Made by a program: the position numbers and the translations under genes. Source: Lactobacillus sp. (GTDB taxonomy: Bacteria > Bacillota > Bacilli > Lactobacillales > Lactobacillaceae). From it: a DNA stretch of 64,000 nucleotides. Numbering within the stretch: the first letter of the stretch is position 1; each line of letters opens with the position of its first letter. Of the stretch, positions 33,592 through 43,359 are shown in pieces. The stretch spans positions 1 to 64,000 of the forward strand of contig JAKVKU010000005.1 of NCBI GenBank assembly GCA_022484695.1, in the 5' to 3' direction. The notes beneath the pieces were generated by a model. That model had not been told where the DNA came from and ran no database searches. It saw only the letters and a program-made list of their open reading frames with translations.

Positions 33592-34488
33592 GTGCCAAGA
33601 GCATCTCGTCTCATCCGCGGTATCTGGCTGGCCTTGGTTTGTCTGGCTGGTAGTATTGCTGTCCTTTATGGCAGCAGCCAAAATGTCCAAGCGGCAAATG
33701 AGGATCCGATGACACTACCTTTGCCTATTAGTGGCCAACCGCAAAATACGGCCGCACCAGCACCATGGACCATATCTTCTGACTTTAGCCAATCAACTTC
33801 TAGCAGTTCCAGCGCTCAAAGTTCCAGCAGTTCCCAAAGCAGTTCCACCAGTGATAGCTCAAGTACCAGTTCGAGCATTAGTTCCAGTACCAGCAACAGT
33901 AGTACCACTAGCACCGGTTCGGATAGCACTGGTGGCAGTAACAGTGGTAATCAAGGGGGGAATACAGCATCCCCAAGTACCGGTGGGACTACCAGTGGCA
34001 GTACCAGTGCCACCAGCAGTCAACCTACGACTAGCACCAACCAGAGCAATTCTGCGCAAAATGCGGCGGTTTCAGACGCCGTGCAATCCCAAAATCAAAA
34101 TCGGCCCGCTAATGATAAACAAGGCCAAGATAAAAATTACATGCCTTATGAAGTGGATAAAGATATTGCCATGAATGATTCTAAGTCCGGGTCAGATAAA
34201 AGTGCGCCCAGTCCCAAATCTGACAATCAGGTGGCTGTGAATCCGGATCATAATATGCATTATGAAGTGGCCCCTGAATTGGCCAGCAGTGCTGCCAAGT
34301 CGAATCAACGCAAAAAAAATAGTTCCAGCAGTGTTTTGGCATTAGGCAATCGCCGGTTTACAAAGGCTAGTATTGTCCGTAAGGGGGATATGGTCATTGA
34401 AATCTTGTTGATTGTTGAAGCTATTTTAGCTGTTGTTTTTGTTGGGATTAGATTGTATTTTAAACACCACGCCCCAGATGACCAGTAA
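33592..34488 (+). CDS. Secreted Ser/Thr-rich protein with C-terminal membrane anchor
   Basis: The 298-residue protein begins with a signal peptide (basic start, hydrophobic WLALVCLAGSIAVLYG, AxA-type cleavage after NVQA). Residues about 60-165 are a low-complexity stretch of Ser, Thr, Gly and Asn, then come two similar segments, YMPYEVDKDIA and MHYEVAPELA. A single C-terminal helix (IEILLIVEAILAVVFVGIRLY) anchors it, with no LPxTG motif. It looks like a glycosylation-prone stalk at the cell surface. Start is GTG at 33592 after GAAGGGG. I do not recognise the family. Confidence 0.75.
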   Translation: MPRASRLIRGIWLALVCLAGSIAVLYGSSQNVQAANEDPMTLPLPISGQPQNTAAPAPWTISSDFSQSTSSSSSAQSSSSSQSSSTSDSSSTSSSISSSTSNSSTTSTGSDSTGGSNSGNQGGNTASPSTGGTTSGSTSATSSQPTTSTNQSNSAQNAAVSDAVQSQNQNRPANDKQGQDKNYMPYEVDKDIAMNDSKSGSDKSAPSPKSDNQVAVNPDHNMHYEVAPELASSAAKSNQRKKNSSSSVLALGNRRFTKASIVRKGDMVIEILLIVEAILAVVFVGIRLYFKHHAPDDQ

Positions 34489-34500
34489 CCACCTAATTTG

Positions 34501-34537
34501 AGCCCCATGCAAACAAAAATTGCATGGGGCTTTTTTT
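34501..34537 (+). terminator. Terminator after the Ser-rich gene
   Basis: GCCCCATGCAA and TTGCATGGGGC pair perfectly around a short A-rich loop, followed by seven T. Confidence 0.93.
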
Positions 34538-34620
34538 ATACGATTTTCAGGTGCATAACGGTATATATATTCAAATATTAGGTATAAAACTAATGATATA
34601 TACAAAAAAATGAAAAAAGC

Positions 34621-34683
34621 TTGCATTTCTCAGAAAATGAGTGTATTCTAATGAACATCAAATAAATATTCATTTTTATGAAT
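34621..34683 (+). promoter_or_regulatory. arg operon promoter and ARG box
   Basis: TTGCAT (34621-34626), a 17-bp spacer and TATTCT (34644-34649) form the promoter. A perfect palindrome ATTCAT-tttt-ATGAAT (34668-34683) follows, just before the argC ribosome binding site. It matches ArgR/AhrC operators, so arginine should repress the operon here. AT-rich partial matches around 34570-34600 may be a second box. Confidence 0.75.
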
Positions 34684-34697
34684 AAAGAGGTGCTAAC

Positions 34698-35723
34698 ATG
34701 TATATTGCTTTAGTTGGTGTCAGTGGCTACAGTGGTCAGGCATTATATCAATTATTATTAAATCATCCCGGTGTTGAGGGAATTGACCTCTATGGACATC
34801 TGCGAAGTGACACTGAGGCAGAGCAAACATTAGATATCGCCGCTTTGAATATTCATACTAAAATAACCCCTTTTGACCCGGCCACCATCATGGCCAAAGA
34901 TGATGTGATCTTCTTCGCCACACCGGCGGGGGTCACCAGTCAATTGGCGCAACCGTTTATCGCCGCCGATTTTCCAGTGATTGATTTATCTGGGGATTAT
35001 CGCTTAAAGGATCCGGCAAGTTACACCAAGTGGTATCACAAACCAGCTGCTCCAGCAGCTGATTTAGCCAAAGCTACTTATGGGCTAGCGGAATTTGAGA
35101 ATCCCACCAGTCACTACATTGCCAATCCCGGCTGTTACGCCACCGCCACGATTTTGGGCATCGCGCCGTTACTGCAAAGCGAGGCCATTGATTTGGACAG
35201 CATCATCGTGGATGCCAAGTCCGGGTTATCCGGCGCCGGCAAGAAAGCTACAGCCAGTTCTCATTTCGTGCATATCAACGAGAACTTACAAATGTATAAA
35301 CTCAATGAACATCAACATATCCCAGAAATTGTGCAAGAATTACAGAAATTTAATTCAGATTTAAAGGCGATTCAATTCAGTACCACGTTGATCCCAGTGG
35401 ATCGGGGAATCATGGCCACGATTTATGCCAAGGCTAATGCCGATTTGATCACGGACCAGGTGCAAGCCCTATATGAAACAAGCTATCAAGACAAACCCTT
35501 TATCCATGTTTCAACCACGGAGATGCCCGATTTAAAGCGGGTAGTGGGCACGAACAATTGTGATATTGGTGTCAGTTATAACCCCGCTACCAAAACAGTT
35601 GTGGTCGTCAGTGTCATTGATAACTTGCTCAAAGGCGCTGCCGGTCAAGCTGTTCAGAATTTCAACAAACTATTCGATTATCCCGAAACCACGGCACTGC
35701 CCACCACCACATTAGGCTTTTAG
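34698..35723 (+). CDS. argC: N-acetyl-gamma-glutamyl-phosphate reductase
   Basis: ArgC catalyses the third step from glutamate to ornithine, reducing N-acetylglutamyl phosphate with NADPH. The 341-residue protein has the cofactor loop VGVSGYSGQ at the N-terminus and the active-site Cys in IANPGCYATA near residue 149. AAAGAGG precedes the ATG. First gene of the argCJBDF operon. Confidence 0.97.
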   Translation: MYIALVGVSGYSGQALYQLLLNHPGVEGIDLYGHLRSDTEAEQTLDIAALNIHTKITPFDPATIMAKDDVIFFATPAGVTSQLAQPFIAADFPVIDLSGDYRLKDPASYTKWYHKPAAPAADLAKATYGLAEFENPTSHYIANPGCYATATILGIAPLLQSEAIDLDSIIVDAKSGLSGAGKKATASSHFVHINENLQMYKLNEHQHIPEIVQELQKFNSDLKAIQFSTTLIPVDRGIMATIYAKANADLITDQVQALYETSYQDKPFIHVSTTEMPDLKRVVGTNNCDIGVSYNPATKTVVVVSVIDNLLKGAAGQAVQNFNKLFDYPETTALPTTTLGF

Positions 35724-35736
35724 GAGGCTATCTATT

Positions 35737-36951
35737 ATGAAAGTTATGGCACCCACTACTAAGACGTATGAAAAAATTGAATTTACTTGGCCCGCTGGCT
35801 TTTACAGCGATGGCCTGCATGCTGGGTTGAAACACGAAAAACTGGATATGGGTTGGTTATATTCTTCCGTACCCGCCACCGCCGCTGGGGTTTATACCAC
35901 CAATCAATTTAAAGCTGCCCCAACCACGATCACCCAACAGTTAATCAAAGAAAATCATCAGCTCCAAGCACTGGTTTTAAATAGTGCCATTGCCAATTCT
36001 TGTACCGGTGAAGAAGGCTTTCAAAATGCGGCTAAGACCCAGGAATTAGCCGCCGCCGCCTTAAACATTGAGCCCAGCTTAATTGGGATTGCCTCCACCG
36101 GGCTCATTGGCGCCCAACTGCCCATGGATAAAATTGCCGCCGGCATTGCCCAGTTGCAACTGACTAAAAATGACAAGGTCACCAAAGCAGTTTTGACCAC
36201 CGATACTAAAGCCAAGACCATCACTGTGCAATTGCATTTAAACGGCCAGGTCGTGACGATTAGCGGTTTTTGTAAAGGTTCCGGGATGATCCATCCCAAC
36301 ATGTGCACCATGTTAGGGTTCATCACCACCGACGCTGCTATTAGCCACGAAGCGTTGCAAACCCTGCTCAGTGATCAAACCGAGTCAACGTTCAACCAAA
36401 TCACCGTGGATGGCGATACTTCCACCAATGATATGGTGGTCACCTTAGCCAATGGATTGGCTGACAATTTAGAGATTCAAACTGACACCAAAGATTATGA
36501 TAAATTTGCCAGTGCTTTTCATGCCGTCATGGCCTACTTGGCCCAACACATCGCCGGTGACGGGGAGGGCGCTACTAAATTAGTGGAAGTTAACGTGGCC
36601 CACGCCGCGACCACCAAAGAAGCCCAACAAGTTGCCAAGGCCGTCGTCGGCTCCAACCTGGTAAAATCAGCCATTTTTGGCAAGGATCCTAACTGGGGCC
36701 GGATCGTGGCCGCCATTGGCCAAACCCAAGCCAAAGTTGATGTGGCCCACCTCAGCGTTTGGCTCAACCAATTGCCTTTAGTTGAAGACAGCCACGCGGC
36801 CGCCACACCCGAAGCTAAATTAGCCGCATCAATGGGTAAGAAAACCATTCAAATCGATGTGGATCTAAATGCCGGTTTAGCCAATGGGCAGGCCTGGGGC
36901 TGTGATCTGACTTACAACTATGTGAAAATTAATGCCAGCTATCATACTTAA
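35737..36951 (+). CDS. argJ: Ornithine acetyltransferase / N-acetylglutamate synthase
   Basis: ArgJ recycles the acetyl group from N-acetylornithine to glutamate, and bifunctional forms also use acetyl-CoA. The 404-residue precursor cleaves itself before the catalytic Thr in PNMCTMLGF (the family usually has MATML; Cys replaces Ala here). GNPNWGRI-like FGKDPNWGRIVAAIG is present near the C-terminus. AGGAGG precedes the ATG at 35737, 13 nt after argC. With argJ in place a separate argE is not needed. Confidence 0.97.
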   Translation: MKVMAPTTKTYEKIEFTWPAGFYSDGLHAGLKHEKLDMGWLYSSVPATAAGVYTTNQFKAAPTTITQQLIKENHQLQALVLNSAIANSCTGEEGFQNAAKTQELAAAALNIEPSLIGIASTGLIGAQLPMDKIAAGIAQLQLTKNDKVTKAVLTTDTKAKTITVQLHLNGQVVTISGFCKGSGMIHPNMCTMLGFITTDAAISHEALQTLLSDQTESTFNQITVDGDTSTNDMVVTLANGLADNLEIQTDTKDYDKFASAFHAVMAYLAQHIAGDGEGATKLVEVNVAHAATTKEAQQVAKAVVGSNLVKSAIFGKDPNWGRIVAAIGQTQAKVDVAHLSVWLNQLPLVEDSHAAATPEAKLAASMGKKTIQIDVDLNAGLANGQAWGCDLTYNYVKINASYHT

Positions 36952-37008
36952 ACCAAAGTAGCAGACAATTCAAAAATAAATCTAAGAAAATCAAAGGAGA
37001 TAATGACC

Positions 37009-37743
37009 ATGTGCGAAACAATCGTGATAAAAGTCGGCGGCAATGCAATCAGTCAAATGGATGAGAAATTTTTCCAACGTTTACGAGCTCTGCAAAACCA
37101 AGATGTTCACATTGTGCTCGTACATGGTGGCGGGCCAATGATTTCAGCAGCCTGTGAAGCAAAAGGCCTGTCCGTGGTGAAACGCCAAGGGATTCGGGTC
37201 ACTGATGCCCAGACCATGGCCATCACCCAGGATTTGGTAATTAATACGATCCAACCTAAACTCCTAAAGTTAATGGCTGACCATGGTTTAGAAGCCGTTG
37301 GGGCCAACTTACCCCAAGCCCAGCCAATGTTAGGGGAATTCTTGAACCAGCAAGATTTTGGTTTTGTGGGCACACCCACAGAAATCCCTGCCAGCACTTT
37401 AGCAGCTATTGATGCCGGTAAAATTGTGATCTTTGGTCCCTTATGCCAAACGACCACTGGCACTTGGTTAAACGTCAATGCCGATAGCATGGCAGCCTTT
37501 GTGGCCCAAACATTGCAAGTTAATCGCTTAATTTTAGTCACGGACGTCCCTGGCTTGATGTATTACGGCCACGTGATGCCAAATGTCCATGAAGCCCAAA
37601 TTCAGCGCCTGATCGATGGGGATATTTTAACCAGCGGGATGGTGCCTAAAGTTACCGCTGCTTATAAAGCCATCAAAGCCGGCGTGCAACAAGTGGAAAT
37701 TTTAAATGACATCAGTAAACCCGGCACCTTAGTTTTACTTTAA
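37009..37743 (+). CDS. argB: Acetylglutamate kinase
   Basis: ArgB phosphorylates N-acetylglutamate, the second step of the pathway. The 244-residue amino-acid kinase begins IVIKVGGNAI, has LVHGGGP near residue 40 and VNADSMAAF later. ATG 37009 is preferred over ATG 37003, since AAAGGAG is 9 nt from the former and only 3 nt from the latter. It lies third in the operon. Confidence 0.96.
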   Translation: MCETIVIKVGGNAISQMDEKFFQRLRALQNQDVHIVLVHGGGPMISAACEAKGLSVVKRQGIRVTDAQTMAITQDLVINTIQPKLLKLMADHGLEAVGANLPQAQPMLGEFLNQQDFGFVGTPTEIPASTLAAIDAGKIVIFGPLCQTTTGTWLNVNADSMAAFVAQTLQVNRLILVTDVPGLMYYGHVMPNVHEAQIQRLIDGDILTSGMVPKVTAAYKAIKAGVQQVEILNDISKPGTLVLL

Positions 37744-37766
37744 TAAAAATGCAAGGAGCTCTTTAA

Positions 37767-38927
37767 ATGAAGTACACGTATCCAACTTATCAACGTTACC
37801 AAATTGAACCCAGCACCGGTCAAGGCAGCCAATTAACGGCTACCAATGGCAAAACTTATTTAGATTTCACCAGTGGCATCGGTGTTTGTAATTTAGGTTA
37901 TCAAAACTCAGCGCTATTGGCCCAAGTCCATGATCAAGTGGACAAGCTCTGGCATATTTCCAATCTTTATGAAAATGACCTGCAGGACCAAGTGGCCCAT
38001 TTGTTAGTGGGGGAGGCTGATAAACAAGTTTTCTTTTGTAACTCAGGCACAGAAGCCAACGAAGCAGCCATCAAATTGGCCCGCCGAGTCACTGGTAAAG
38101 CTGGCATTTTAGCCTTCACCAATGGCTTTCACGGCCGTACTTATGGCTCGTTATCCGCCACGGATAACGCTGCCATTAAAACCGGCTTTGGACCCTTTGT
38201 CCCGGACATCAGTTTTGCCCCTTACAATGAACAAGCAGCTTTGGCCCAAATCACCCCTGATTTAGCAGCGGTGATCCTGGAAGTCATTCAAGGCGAAGGT
38301 GGGGTCGTTTTAGGGGATCCAGCTTGGTTACAGGCTGTGAATCAAAAATGCCAAGCTACGGGGGTCTTATTGATCATTGATGAGGTTCAAACCGGCATGG
38401 GCCGAACTGGCAGTTTGTTTGCCTATGAACAGTTTGATTTGGATCCGGATATCGTGACCTTAGCCAAGGCTTTGGCCAATGGCATTCCTGTGGGGGCGGT
38501 AATTGGCCGTAAAGCCTTTGCCAAAGACTTTGGTCCCGGCAGTCATGGTTCAACCTTCGGGGGTAATCTGATTGCCATGGCCGCGGCCAAAGGGGTCTTA
38601 CAACAATTGACCCCTGACTTTTTAAAGGATATTAAAGCCAAAGGTCAAGAATTCCAACAGGATTTACAAGCTAACTTGGCGGCTTTACCCAACGTGGTGG
38701 CTGTCAGTGGCTTGGGCTTGATGGCTGGGATTCAATTAACGGACAAATTGTCCGCGGACCAGGTGGTTCAACAGCTTCAAAAAGTGGGGTTATTGACCTT
38801 AACAGCTAAACATAATGTCTTACGCCTATTACCACCATTAGTGACCACAACAGCAGCATTGCACCAGGGCATTAGCCTAATTAAACAAGTTTTGCAGGAG
38901 GTTCCATATGAATCCATTTCAAGGTAA
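37767..38927 (+). CDS. argD: Acetylornithine aminotransferase
   Basis: ArgD converts N-acetylglutamate semialdehyde to N-acetylornithine with pyridoxal phosphate. The 386-residue class III aminotransferase has [15 protein letters not shown] near residue 95, [14 protein letters not shown] near 200 and the Schiff-base Lys in [13 protein letters not shown] near 230. AAGGAGC precedes the ATG. The last 20 nt overlap argF. Confidence 0.97.
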   Translation: MKYTYPTYQRYQIEPSTGQGSQLTATNGKTYLDFTSGIGVCNLGYQNSALLAQVHDQVDKLWHISNLYENDLQDQVAHLLVGEADKQVFFCNSGTEANEAAIKLARRVTGKAGILAFTNGFHGRTYGSLSATDNAAIKTGFGPFVPDISFAPYNEQAALAQITPDLAAVILEVIQGEGGVVLGDPAWLQAVNQKCQATGVLLIIDEVQTGMGRTGSLFAYEQFDLDPDIVTLAKALANGIPVGAVIGRKAFAKDFGPGSHGSTFGGNLIAMAAAKGVLQQLTPDFLKDIKAKGQEFQQDLQANLAALPNVVAVSGLGLMAGIQLTDKLSADQVVQQLQKVGLLTLTAKHNVLRLLPPLVTTTAALHQGISLIKQVLQEVPYESISR

Positions 38928-39909
38928 GAGTTTTTTAAAAGAATTAGACTTCACCGGCGAACAATTAGAGTTTTTGATTGATTTTGCCAGTCATTTAGAT
39001 GATCTCAAAGCTAATCATATTCCCCATGAATACTTAAAGGGTCAAAATATCGCGTTGCTGTTTGAAAAGACGTCAACCCGGACCCGCTCAGCGTTTACGG
39101 TTGCGGCCAATGACTTGGGCGCCCACCCTGAATTTCTTGGGGTCAACGATATCCAATTGGGCAATAAGGAATCTGTTGCCGATACTGCCAAGGTATTAGG
39201 GGGCATGTATGATGGCATCGAGTACCGGGGCTTTGCCCAAGAAACGGTGGAGACCTTGGCTAAAGAAAGCGGCGTACCGGTTTGGAATGGTTTGACCGAT
39301 GAATGGCATCCCACCCAAATGATCGCCGACTTCATGACCTTAAAGGCTCACTTTAAAACCTTGAAACAGCTTACCTTGACTTATTTAGGAGATGCTAAAA
39401 ATAACGTGGCCCATTCTTTGTTGATCACCGGCGCTTTGTTGGGGGTTAACATACATATTGGGGCCCCTAAAGCCCGGCAACCGGAAGCTGAAATTGTAGA
39501 GAAAGCCCAAGCTATCGCTAAAACCACCGGTAGTCAATTATTGATCACCGATGACGCCAAGGCCGCTGTGGCCGGGGCAGACGCCTTATATACTGATGTG
39601 TGGGTATCCATGGGTGAAGATGTGGATTATGGCGAACGGATCAAATTGCTGTTGCCTTATCAAATCAACGCCGACCTGGTGGCAGCCACTGGCAAAAAAG
39701 AGACAATTATCATGCACTGTCTGCCGGCTTTCCATGATTTGAAGACCACTACTGGGAAGAAGTTTGGTGAAAAGTATCATTTAGATGCGTTAGAAATTAC
39801 CGATGAAGTATTCTTGTCGCCAGCTTCCGTGGTCTTTGAAGAAGCCCATAACCGCATGCCAGCCATTAAAGCAATCATGGCGGCTACCAGTGGTCATTTA
39901 TTCTTTTAA
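38908..39909 (+). CDS. argF: Ornithine carbamoyltransferase (anabolic)
   Basis: This enzyme makes citrulline from ornithine and carbamoyl phosphate. The 333-residue protein has the carbamoyl-phosphate motif STRTR near residue 56 and HCLPAFHD near 271. It is the last gene of argCJBDF, and its context suggests a biosynthetic role rather than the deiminase pathway. AGGAGG lies inside the end of argD. No carAB or argGH is present in the window. Confidence 0.96.
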   Translation: MNPFQGKSFLKELDFTGEQLEFLIDFASHLDDLKANHIPHEYLKGQNIALLFEKTSTRTRSAFTVAANDLGAHPEFLGVNDIQLGNKESVADTAKVLGGMYDGIEYRGFAQETVETLAKESGVPVWNGLTDEWHPTQMIADFMTLKAHFKTLKQLTLTYLGDAKNNVAHSLLITGALLGVNIHIGAPKARQPEAEIVEKAQAIAKTTGSQLLITDDAKAAVAGADALYTDVWVSMGEDVDYGERIKLLLPYQINADLVAATGKKETIIMHCLPAFHDLKTTTGKKFGEKYHLDALEITDEVFLSPASVVFEEAHNRMPAIKAIMAATSGHLFF

Positions 39910-39920
39910 AATCTAAAGTT

Positions 39921-39952
39921 AACCTGTCAGCAAGTTTGCCGGCAGGTTTTTT
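39921..39952 (+). terminator. Terminator of the arg operon
   Basis: AACCTG and CAGGTT form the outer stem with inner GCAAG.../...TTTGC pairs, followed by six T. Confidence 0.85.
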
Positions 39953-40038
39953 AGACCCCGGGAAACTTTCAGTGGCAGACCAACGTATTTGGGCGTAAAA
40001 TAAAATCCAATAACTAAATTTAAGTCAGGTGAACGTAT

Positions 40039-40617
40039 ATGAAGAAAATTGCAGTATACTGTGGGGCTGCCAGTGGTGATAGTCCTATTTATGAACAAAG
40101 TGCCCAAACATTAGGTAATTGGCTGGTGCACCACCAATTAGACTTGGTTTATGGCGGCGGCCGTTTTGGCCTAATGGGCGTCTTGGCCAATACTGTCTTA
40201 CAGCAAGGCGGGACCGTCTATGGGGTGATTCCCCAAGAATTATTGGATCGCCAGGCGGCCTTAAAGCAAGTCACCCATTTAGAAGTTGTGGCTAATATGT
40301 CCATTCGTAAAGAACGCATGCTAGCTTTATCCGATGGTTGTATTGCCTTGCCCGGTGGGGTGGGGACCTTAGAGGAAATCATTGAAGCGATTTCTTGGGC
40401 CCGCTTAGGGGATAACGAAAATCCTTGTGTCTTTTACAATGTGGAGGGTTATTATGATCCGTTGCAAACCATGTTAGATCAAATGACTCAAAAGGCCTTT
40501 TTATCTTCAGAAGACCGGGAGAAGATCCTCTTTTCCGATGACTTGGACCAGATCATGACATTTATGGCCAACTATGAACCCCCAAAGATCCGCACCTATA
40601 AAAAGAACGTGGGCTAG
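40039..40617 (+). CDS. LOG-family nucleotide hydrolase (TIGR00730)
   Basis: The 192-residue Rossmann-fold protein has the LOG signature SIRKERMLALSDG followed by PGGVGTLEE near residue 113. Family members cleave cytokinin-type or purine nucleoside 5'-monophosphates at the N-glycosidic bond. The N-terminal VYCGAASG and VYGGGRFGLMG are nucleotide-binding loops. Its role in lactobacilli is unclear. AGGTGA precedes the ATG. It is a single gene. Confidence 0.92.
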   Translation: MKKIAVYCGAASGDSPIYEQSAQTLGNWLVHHQLDLVYGGGRFGLMGVLANTVLQQGGTVYGVIPQELLDRQAALKQVTHLEVVANMSIRKERMLALSDGCIALPGGVGTLEEIIEAISWARLGDNENPCVFYNVEGYYDPLQTMLDQMTQKAFLSSEDREKILFSDDLDQIMTFMANYEPPKIRTYKKNVG

Positions 40618-40728
40618 TCTGGATCCAAACACCATCAGACACTGTAATTTTGATTAGTGGTAAGATAGAGATAGTAATGTAGTCGGTTACAAGGTTACGC
40701 TAATTCAAAATTTAAGGATGATGTTTAA

Positions 40729-41604
40729 ATGAAAGACTTTCATATTGCACCGGAAACCCGCATTGGTTTCATTGCGTTAAAAGTTGCCGATTTGCAATCT
40801 ATGAGTGATTTTTATACCAAGATAGTTGGTTTTGATATTTTGAAACAAACAGAAGACACCACTTATTTAGGGGTACGGGTCAATCAACAGGTGTTATTAA
40901 CACTGCGTCACGTCCCAGCCAAGGCCACCGACACCCTTAAAACTGGTTTGGAACACTTTGCGATTTTGCTCCCCCATAGTAGTCAATTGGGGTTGATGCT
41001 AGAGCATGTCCAAAGCAATGATATTAAATTGACTGGCCTGTATGAAAATGGTTACAGCCAAGCGTTTGATATTATTGATCCCGAAGGCAATGGCGTAGAG
41101 TTTGCCGTGGATAAATCCATTGAACAATGGCAATCCATGGATAAATTTGATTGGGAAAATGAAGTCACCCGGACCATTAAAGCGGCGGATATTTTACAGC
41201 ATAAATCTGGTCATCTGTCCGGCTTACCCAGTGGCACCACTATTGGCCACGTGCAACTACGGGTCAAAAATATGGCGGCCACTGCTGATTTTTACACTAA
41301 GAGCTTGGGCTTTAATCTGAAGAAAACTGGGGATACCAAGGAACGTTTCTTATCTGCTGGCGATTATCACCATCATATTGGGGTCAATTTGGCCGGTGAA
41401 GATCGAGATCAATTGCAATTGATTGGTGATAATGATTTAGGCTTAGATTTCGTGAATATCGTGCTTCCAGGTGTGAGTGAAATGGATTTATTATTACAAA
41501 ACTTAGAAGACAATGGGGTCAAAGGCTACGATTATTCGGCAGCCAATCACTATTTGATGTTGCAAGATCCAAACAATATTCGCCTTTGGTTCTCCATTGC
41601 TTAG
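40729..41604 (+). CDS. Two-domain VOC/glyoxalase-like protein (CatE-like)
   Basis: The 291-residue protein contains two vicinal-oxygen-chelate repeats, beginning at IGFIALKVADLQSMSDFYTK and IGHVQLRVKNMAATADFYTK. It resembles catechol-2,3-dioxygenase-like proteins of Firmicutes, which occur widely without proven substrates. Metal ligands cannot be confirmed by eye. AAGGATG precedes the ATG. The serine hydrolase gene starts 10 nt after its stop, so the two form an operon. Confidence 0.87.
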   Translation: MKDFHIAPETRIGFIALKVADLQSMSDFYTKIVGFDILKQTEDTTYLGVRVNQQVLLTLRHVPAKATDTLKTGLEHFAILLPHSSQLGLMLEHVQSNDIKLTGLYENGYSQAFDIIDPEGNGVEFAVDKSIEQWQSMDKFDWENEVTRTIKAADILQHKSGHLSGLPSGTTIGHVQLRVKNMAATADFYTKSLGFNLKKTGDTKERFLSAGDYHHHIGVNLAGEDRDQLQLIGDNDLGLDFVNIVLPGVSEMDLLLQNLEDNGVKGYDYSAANHYLMLQDPNNIRLWFSIA

Positions 41605-41614
41605 GAGCCTTATT

Positions 41615-42634
41615 TTGACCAATTTTTCAAAAACACAAACTTTAATCGAACAAATGGTAAGTCAACATGTTGTACCGGGGGTCAGTTTTGCATTCATCAG
41701 CGGGCCTGATACCCAACTGCATTATCAAGGGCAAAGTCAGTGGGCCCCCACAGAGAAGCCGTTGAAGCCAGACCAATACTATGACATGGCCTCCTTAACC
41801 AAAGTGATGACCACCACGTTGATGATTTTAAAACTGATCGAGGCAAAACAGCTAAGTTTACAGACACCCATTCAGCAATTTTTACCAGAGTTTCAAGATG
41901 AGCGGGTAACTGTTCAGCATTTATTGACCCATACCTCAGGCATCGCCGGGTATATTCCCCATCGTAATGAGCTGCCAGCACCCCAATTAAAGGCGGCCTT
42001 ATTGCAGTTACCCGTGGGTCCAGGTTTTGAGCGGGTGGTGAAGTACACAGATATTGGCTTAATCTTTTTAGGGTTTATCATCGAGGCCATCTATCACCAA
42101 CCCGTTCAACAAGTGTTAACCGATGAGATTTTGAAGCCCTTAGGTTTGACTCAAAGCACCTTTGCCCCGGACAAGGCCCAGACCATCCCCACAGTTTATG
42201 ACCCCAAAACTGGGTTGCTTCAAGGCGTTGTCCACGACCCTAAGGCGCGTATTTTAGGGATACACTGTGCTTCGGCAGGTTTATTTAGCACCTTGCCAGA
42301 TACGGTGAAGTTTGCCCGGTATATGTTAGGCCAATACGTACCCGCAGCAGCACCAGTTACCCAGGCTGTTTTAGCCGACCTGTATCAAAGCTACTCGAAT
42401 TTACCAGACCAACCTCGCTCATTAGGCTGGGATCTACGCCAGGGTTTAGGGGACCAACATTGGTTGTTGTACCACACGGGCTACACGGGGACTTTTATGG
42501 CCTTAGATCGGCAAAATCAAAATGCCATGATCGTGTTGACCAATCGGATTCATCCCACCGGCCACAATGAAACTTTCTTGCAACGGCGCGATGAGATTGT
42601 GGCGGCTTTTGCCAAGGAATCAATTCAAGCTTAA
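41615..42634 (+). CDS. Serine hydrolase (class C beta-lactamase/PBP4-like fold)
   Basis: The 339-residue protein has the catalytic S-x-x-K in MASLTKVMTT near residue 64, a Tyr motif in KYTDIGLIFLG, and a late HTGYTG that corresponds to the KTG box. There is no signal peptide, so it is probably cytoplasmic, like EstB-type esterases. Translation is assigned to TTG at 41615, seven nt after AGGAG. An earlier in-frame TTG lies inside the previous gene and has no such site. Confidence 0.87.
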   Translation: MTNFSKTQTLIEQMVSQHVVPGVSFAFISGPDTQLHYQGQSQWAPTEKPLKPDQYYDMASLTKVMTTTLMILKLIEAKQLSLQTPIQQFLPEFQDERVTVQHLLTHTSGIAGYIPHRNELPAPQLKAALLQLPVGPGFERVVKYTDIGLIFLGFIIEAIYHQPVQQVLTDEILKPLGLTQSTFAPDKAQTIPTVYDPKTGLLQGVVHDPKARILGIHCASAGLFSTLPDTVKFARYMLGQYVPAAAPVTQAVLADLYQSYSNLPDQPRSLGWDLRQGLGDQHWLLYHTGYTGTFMALDRQNQNAMIVLTNRIHPTGHNETFLQRRDEIVAAFAKESIQA

Positions 42635-42654
42635 CTAGCATTTAGAATATAGCA

Positions 42655-42712
42655 AAAAGACTAGCTGCTCAGCATTGGTAAGGGATTGCCAAGCTGAGGG
42701 CTAGTCTTTTTT
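42655..42712 (+). terminator. Terminator after the serine hydrolase
   Basis: AAAAAGACTAGC and GCTAGTCTTTTTT form the outer stem, with a second inner stem GCTCAGC/GCTGAG. Confidence 0.9.
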
Positions 42713-43020
42713 AGGGCATACTTAATAAAGTGTTTGACAGAAAATAACAACAAGGGGTATATTTAATGCGTACTTAAAAAGATTACATATCAGGAGACTA
42801 GCAAGGATTAATTGCTAACTACTCGCTTGATGCTTAATCGCAGTGTGTTGGAACGAGACTATGTTTGATCAGCAGACGTCTGGTTCTGGCAACAATACTT
42901 TAAGGACATTATACCAGTTTAACTTGACTAACGCTTTTGAAGGCAACCAACGTGGGTTGGGTAAAATCAGGACGTTAAAAAAGCCATCCAAATTGGTTGG
43001 ATGGCTACATTAAGCAAGGA
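42713..43020. other. Non-coding stretch with a rightward promoter
   Basis: These 308 bp hold no ORF of note. A TTGACA (42734-42739), an 18-bp spacer and TATATT (42758-42763) make a plausible rightward promoter, so a small RNA is possible. The right end contains the leftward terminator of the XRE gene. Nothing else is recognised. Confidence 0.5.
42977..43006 (-). terminator. Terminator of the leftward XRE gene
   Basis: On the minus strand AGCCATCCAA pairs with TTGGATGGCT, followed by six T. Confidence 0.88.
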
Positions 43021-43338
43021 TCAAGACTGTTTTTGCTGGTCCTTTAGTTTCTTGCCGGCATATTTAAAAACAGCTTGTTGATTTTCTTTGGTTAATTGCT
43101 TGAAGATTTCTAAGATATCCGCTTGGCGTTCTCTAGGGACATTCAGGCCCATGAGCCAACTTTCGCTGACACCAAGCTCCCGGGCAATTAAATAAAGATT
43201 ATCCTGCTTGGGTTTGTATTTGGCGGTCACATAATCATGGATCGAATTGCGGCCGATGCCGGTGGCGTTGGCCAAATCGGATTGGGTATAGTTGCGTAGC
43301 TTAAGCGCTTCTCTGAGTCGTTCACTGAAACTAGTCAT
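43021..43338 (-). CDS. XRE-family repressor-like regulator
   Basis: The 105-residue protein has an N-terminal helix-turn-helix (FSERLREALKLRNYTQSDLA, then GIGRNSIHDYV) and a charged C-terminal helix, with no protease or sensor domain. It resembles small phage-type repressors. TTGGAGG precedes the ATG. It is divergent from a second small HTH gene across a 144-bp spacer full of palindromes, which suggests a mutual or auto-regulatory switch. No integrase or phage genes are nearby. Confidence 0.88.
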   Translation of the reverse strand: MTSFSERLREALKLRNYTQSDLANATGIGRNSIHDYVTAKYKPKQDNLYLIARELGVSESWLMGLNVPRERQADILEIFKQLTKENQQAVFKYAGKKLKDQQKQS

Positions 43339-43359
43339 TTCGGCACCTCCAATATTGTT

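Noticed and set aside
33731-34174. 147-codon frame within the Ser-rich gene
   Set aside because: Low-complexity repeats keep other frames open; signal peptide and anchor belong to the 33592 frame.
37003-37008. argB start at the first ATG
   Set aside because: It is only 3 nt from AGGAG; the second ATG at 37009 has correct spacing.
42825-42880. tmRNA-like segment (GCTAACTACTCGCTTGATGCTTAA could read ANYSLDA-stop, in part)
   Set aside because: No tRNA-like acceptor and T-arm (GGTTCGA) is found on either side, so the resemblance is probably chance.
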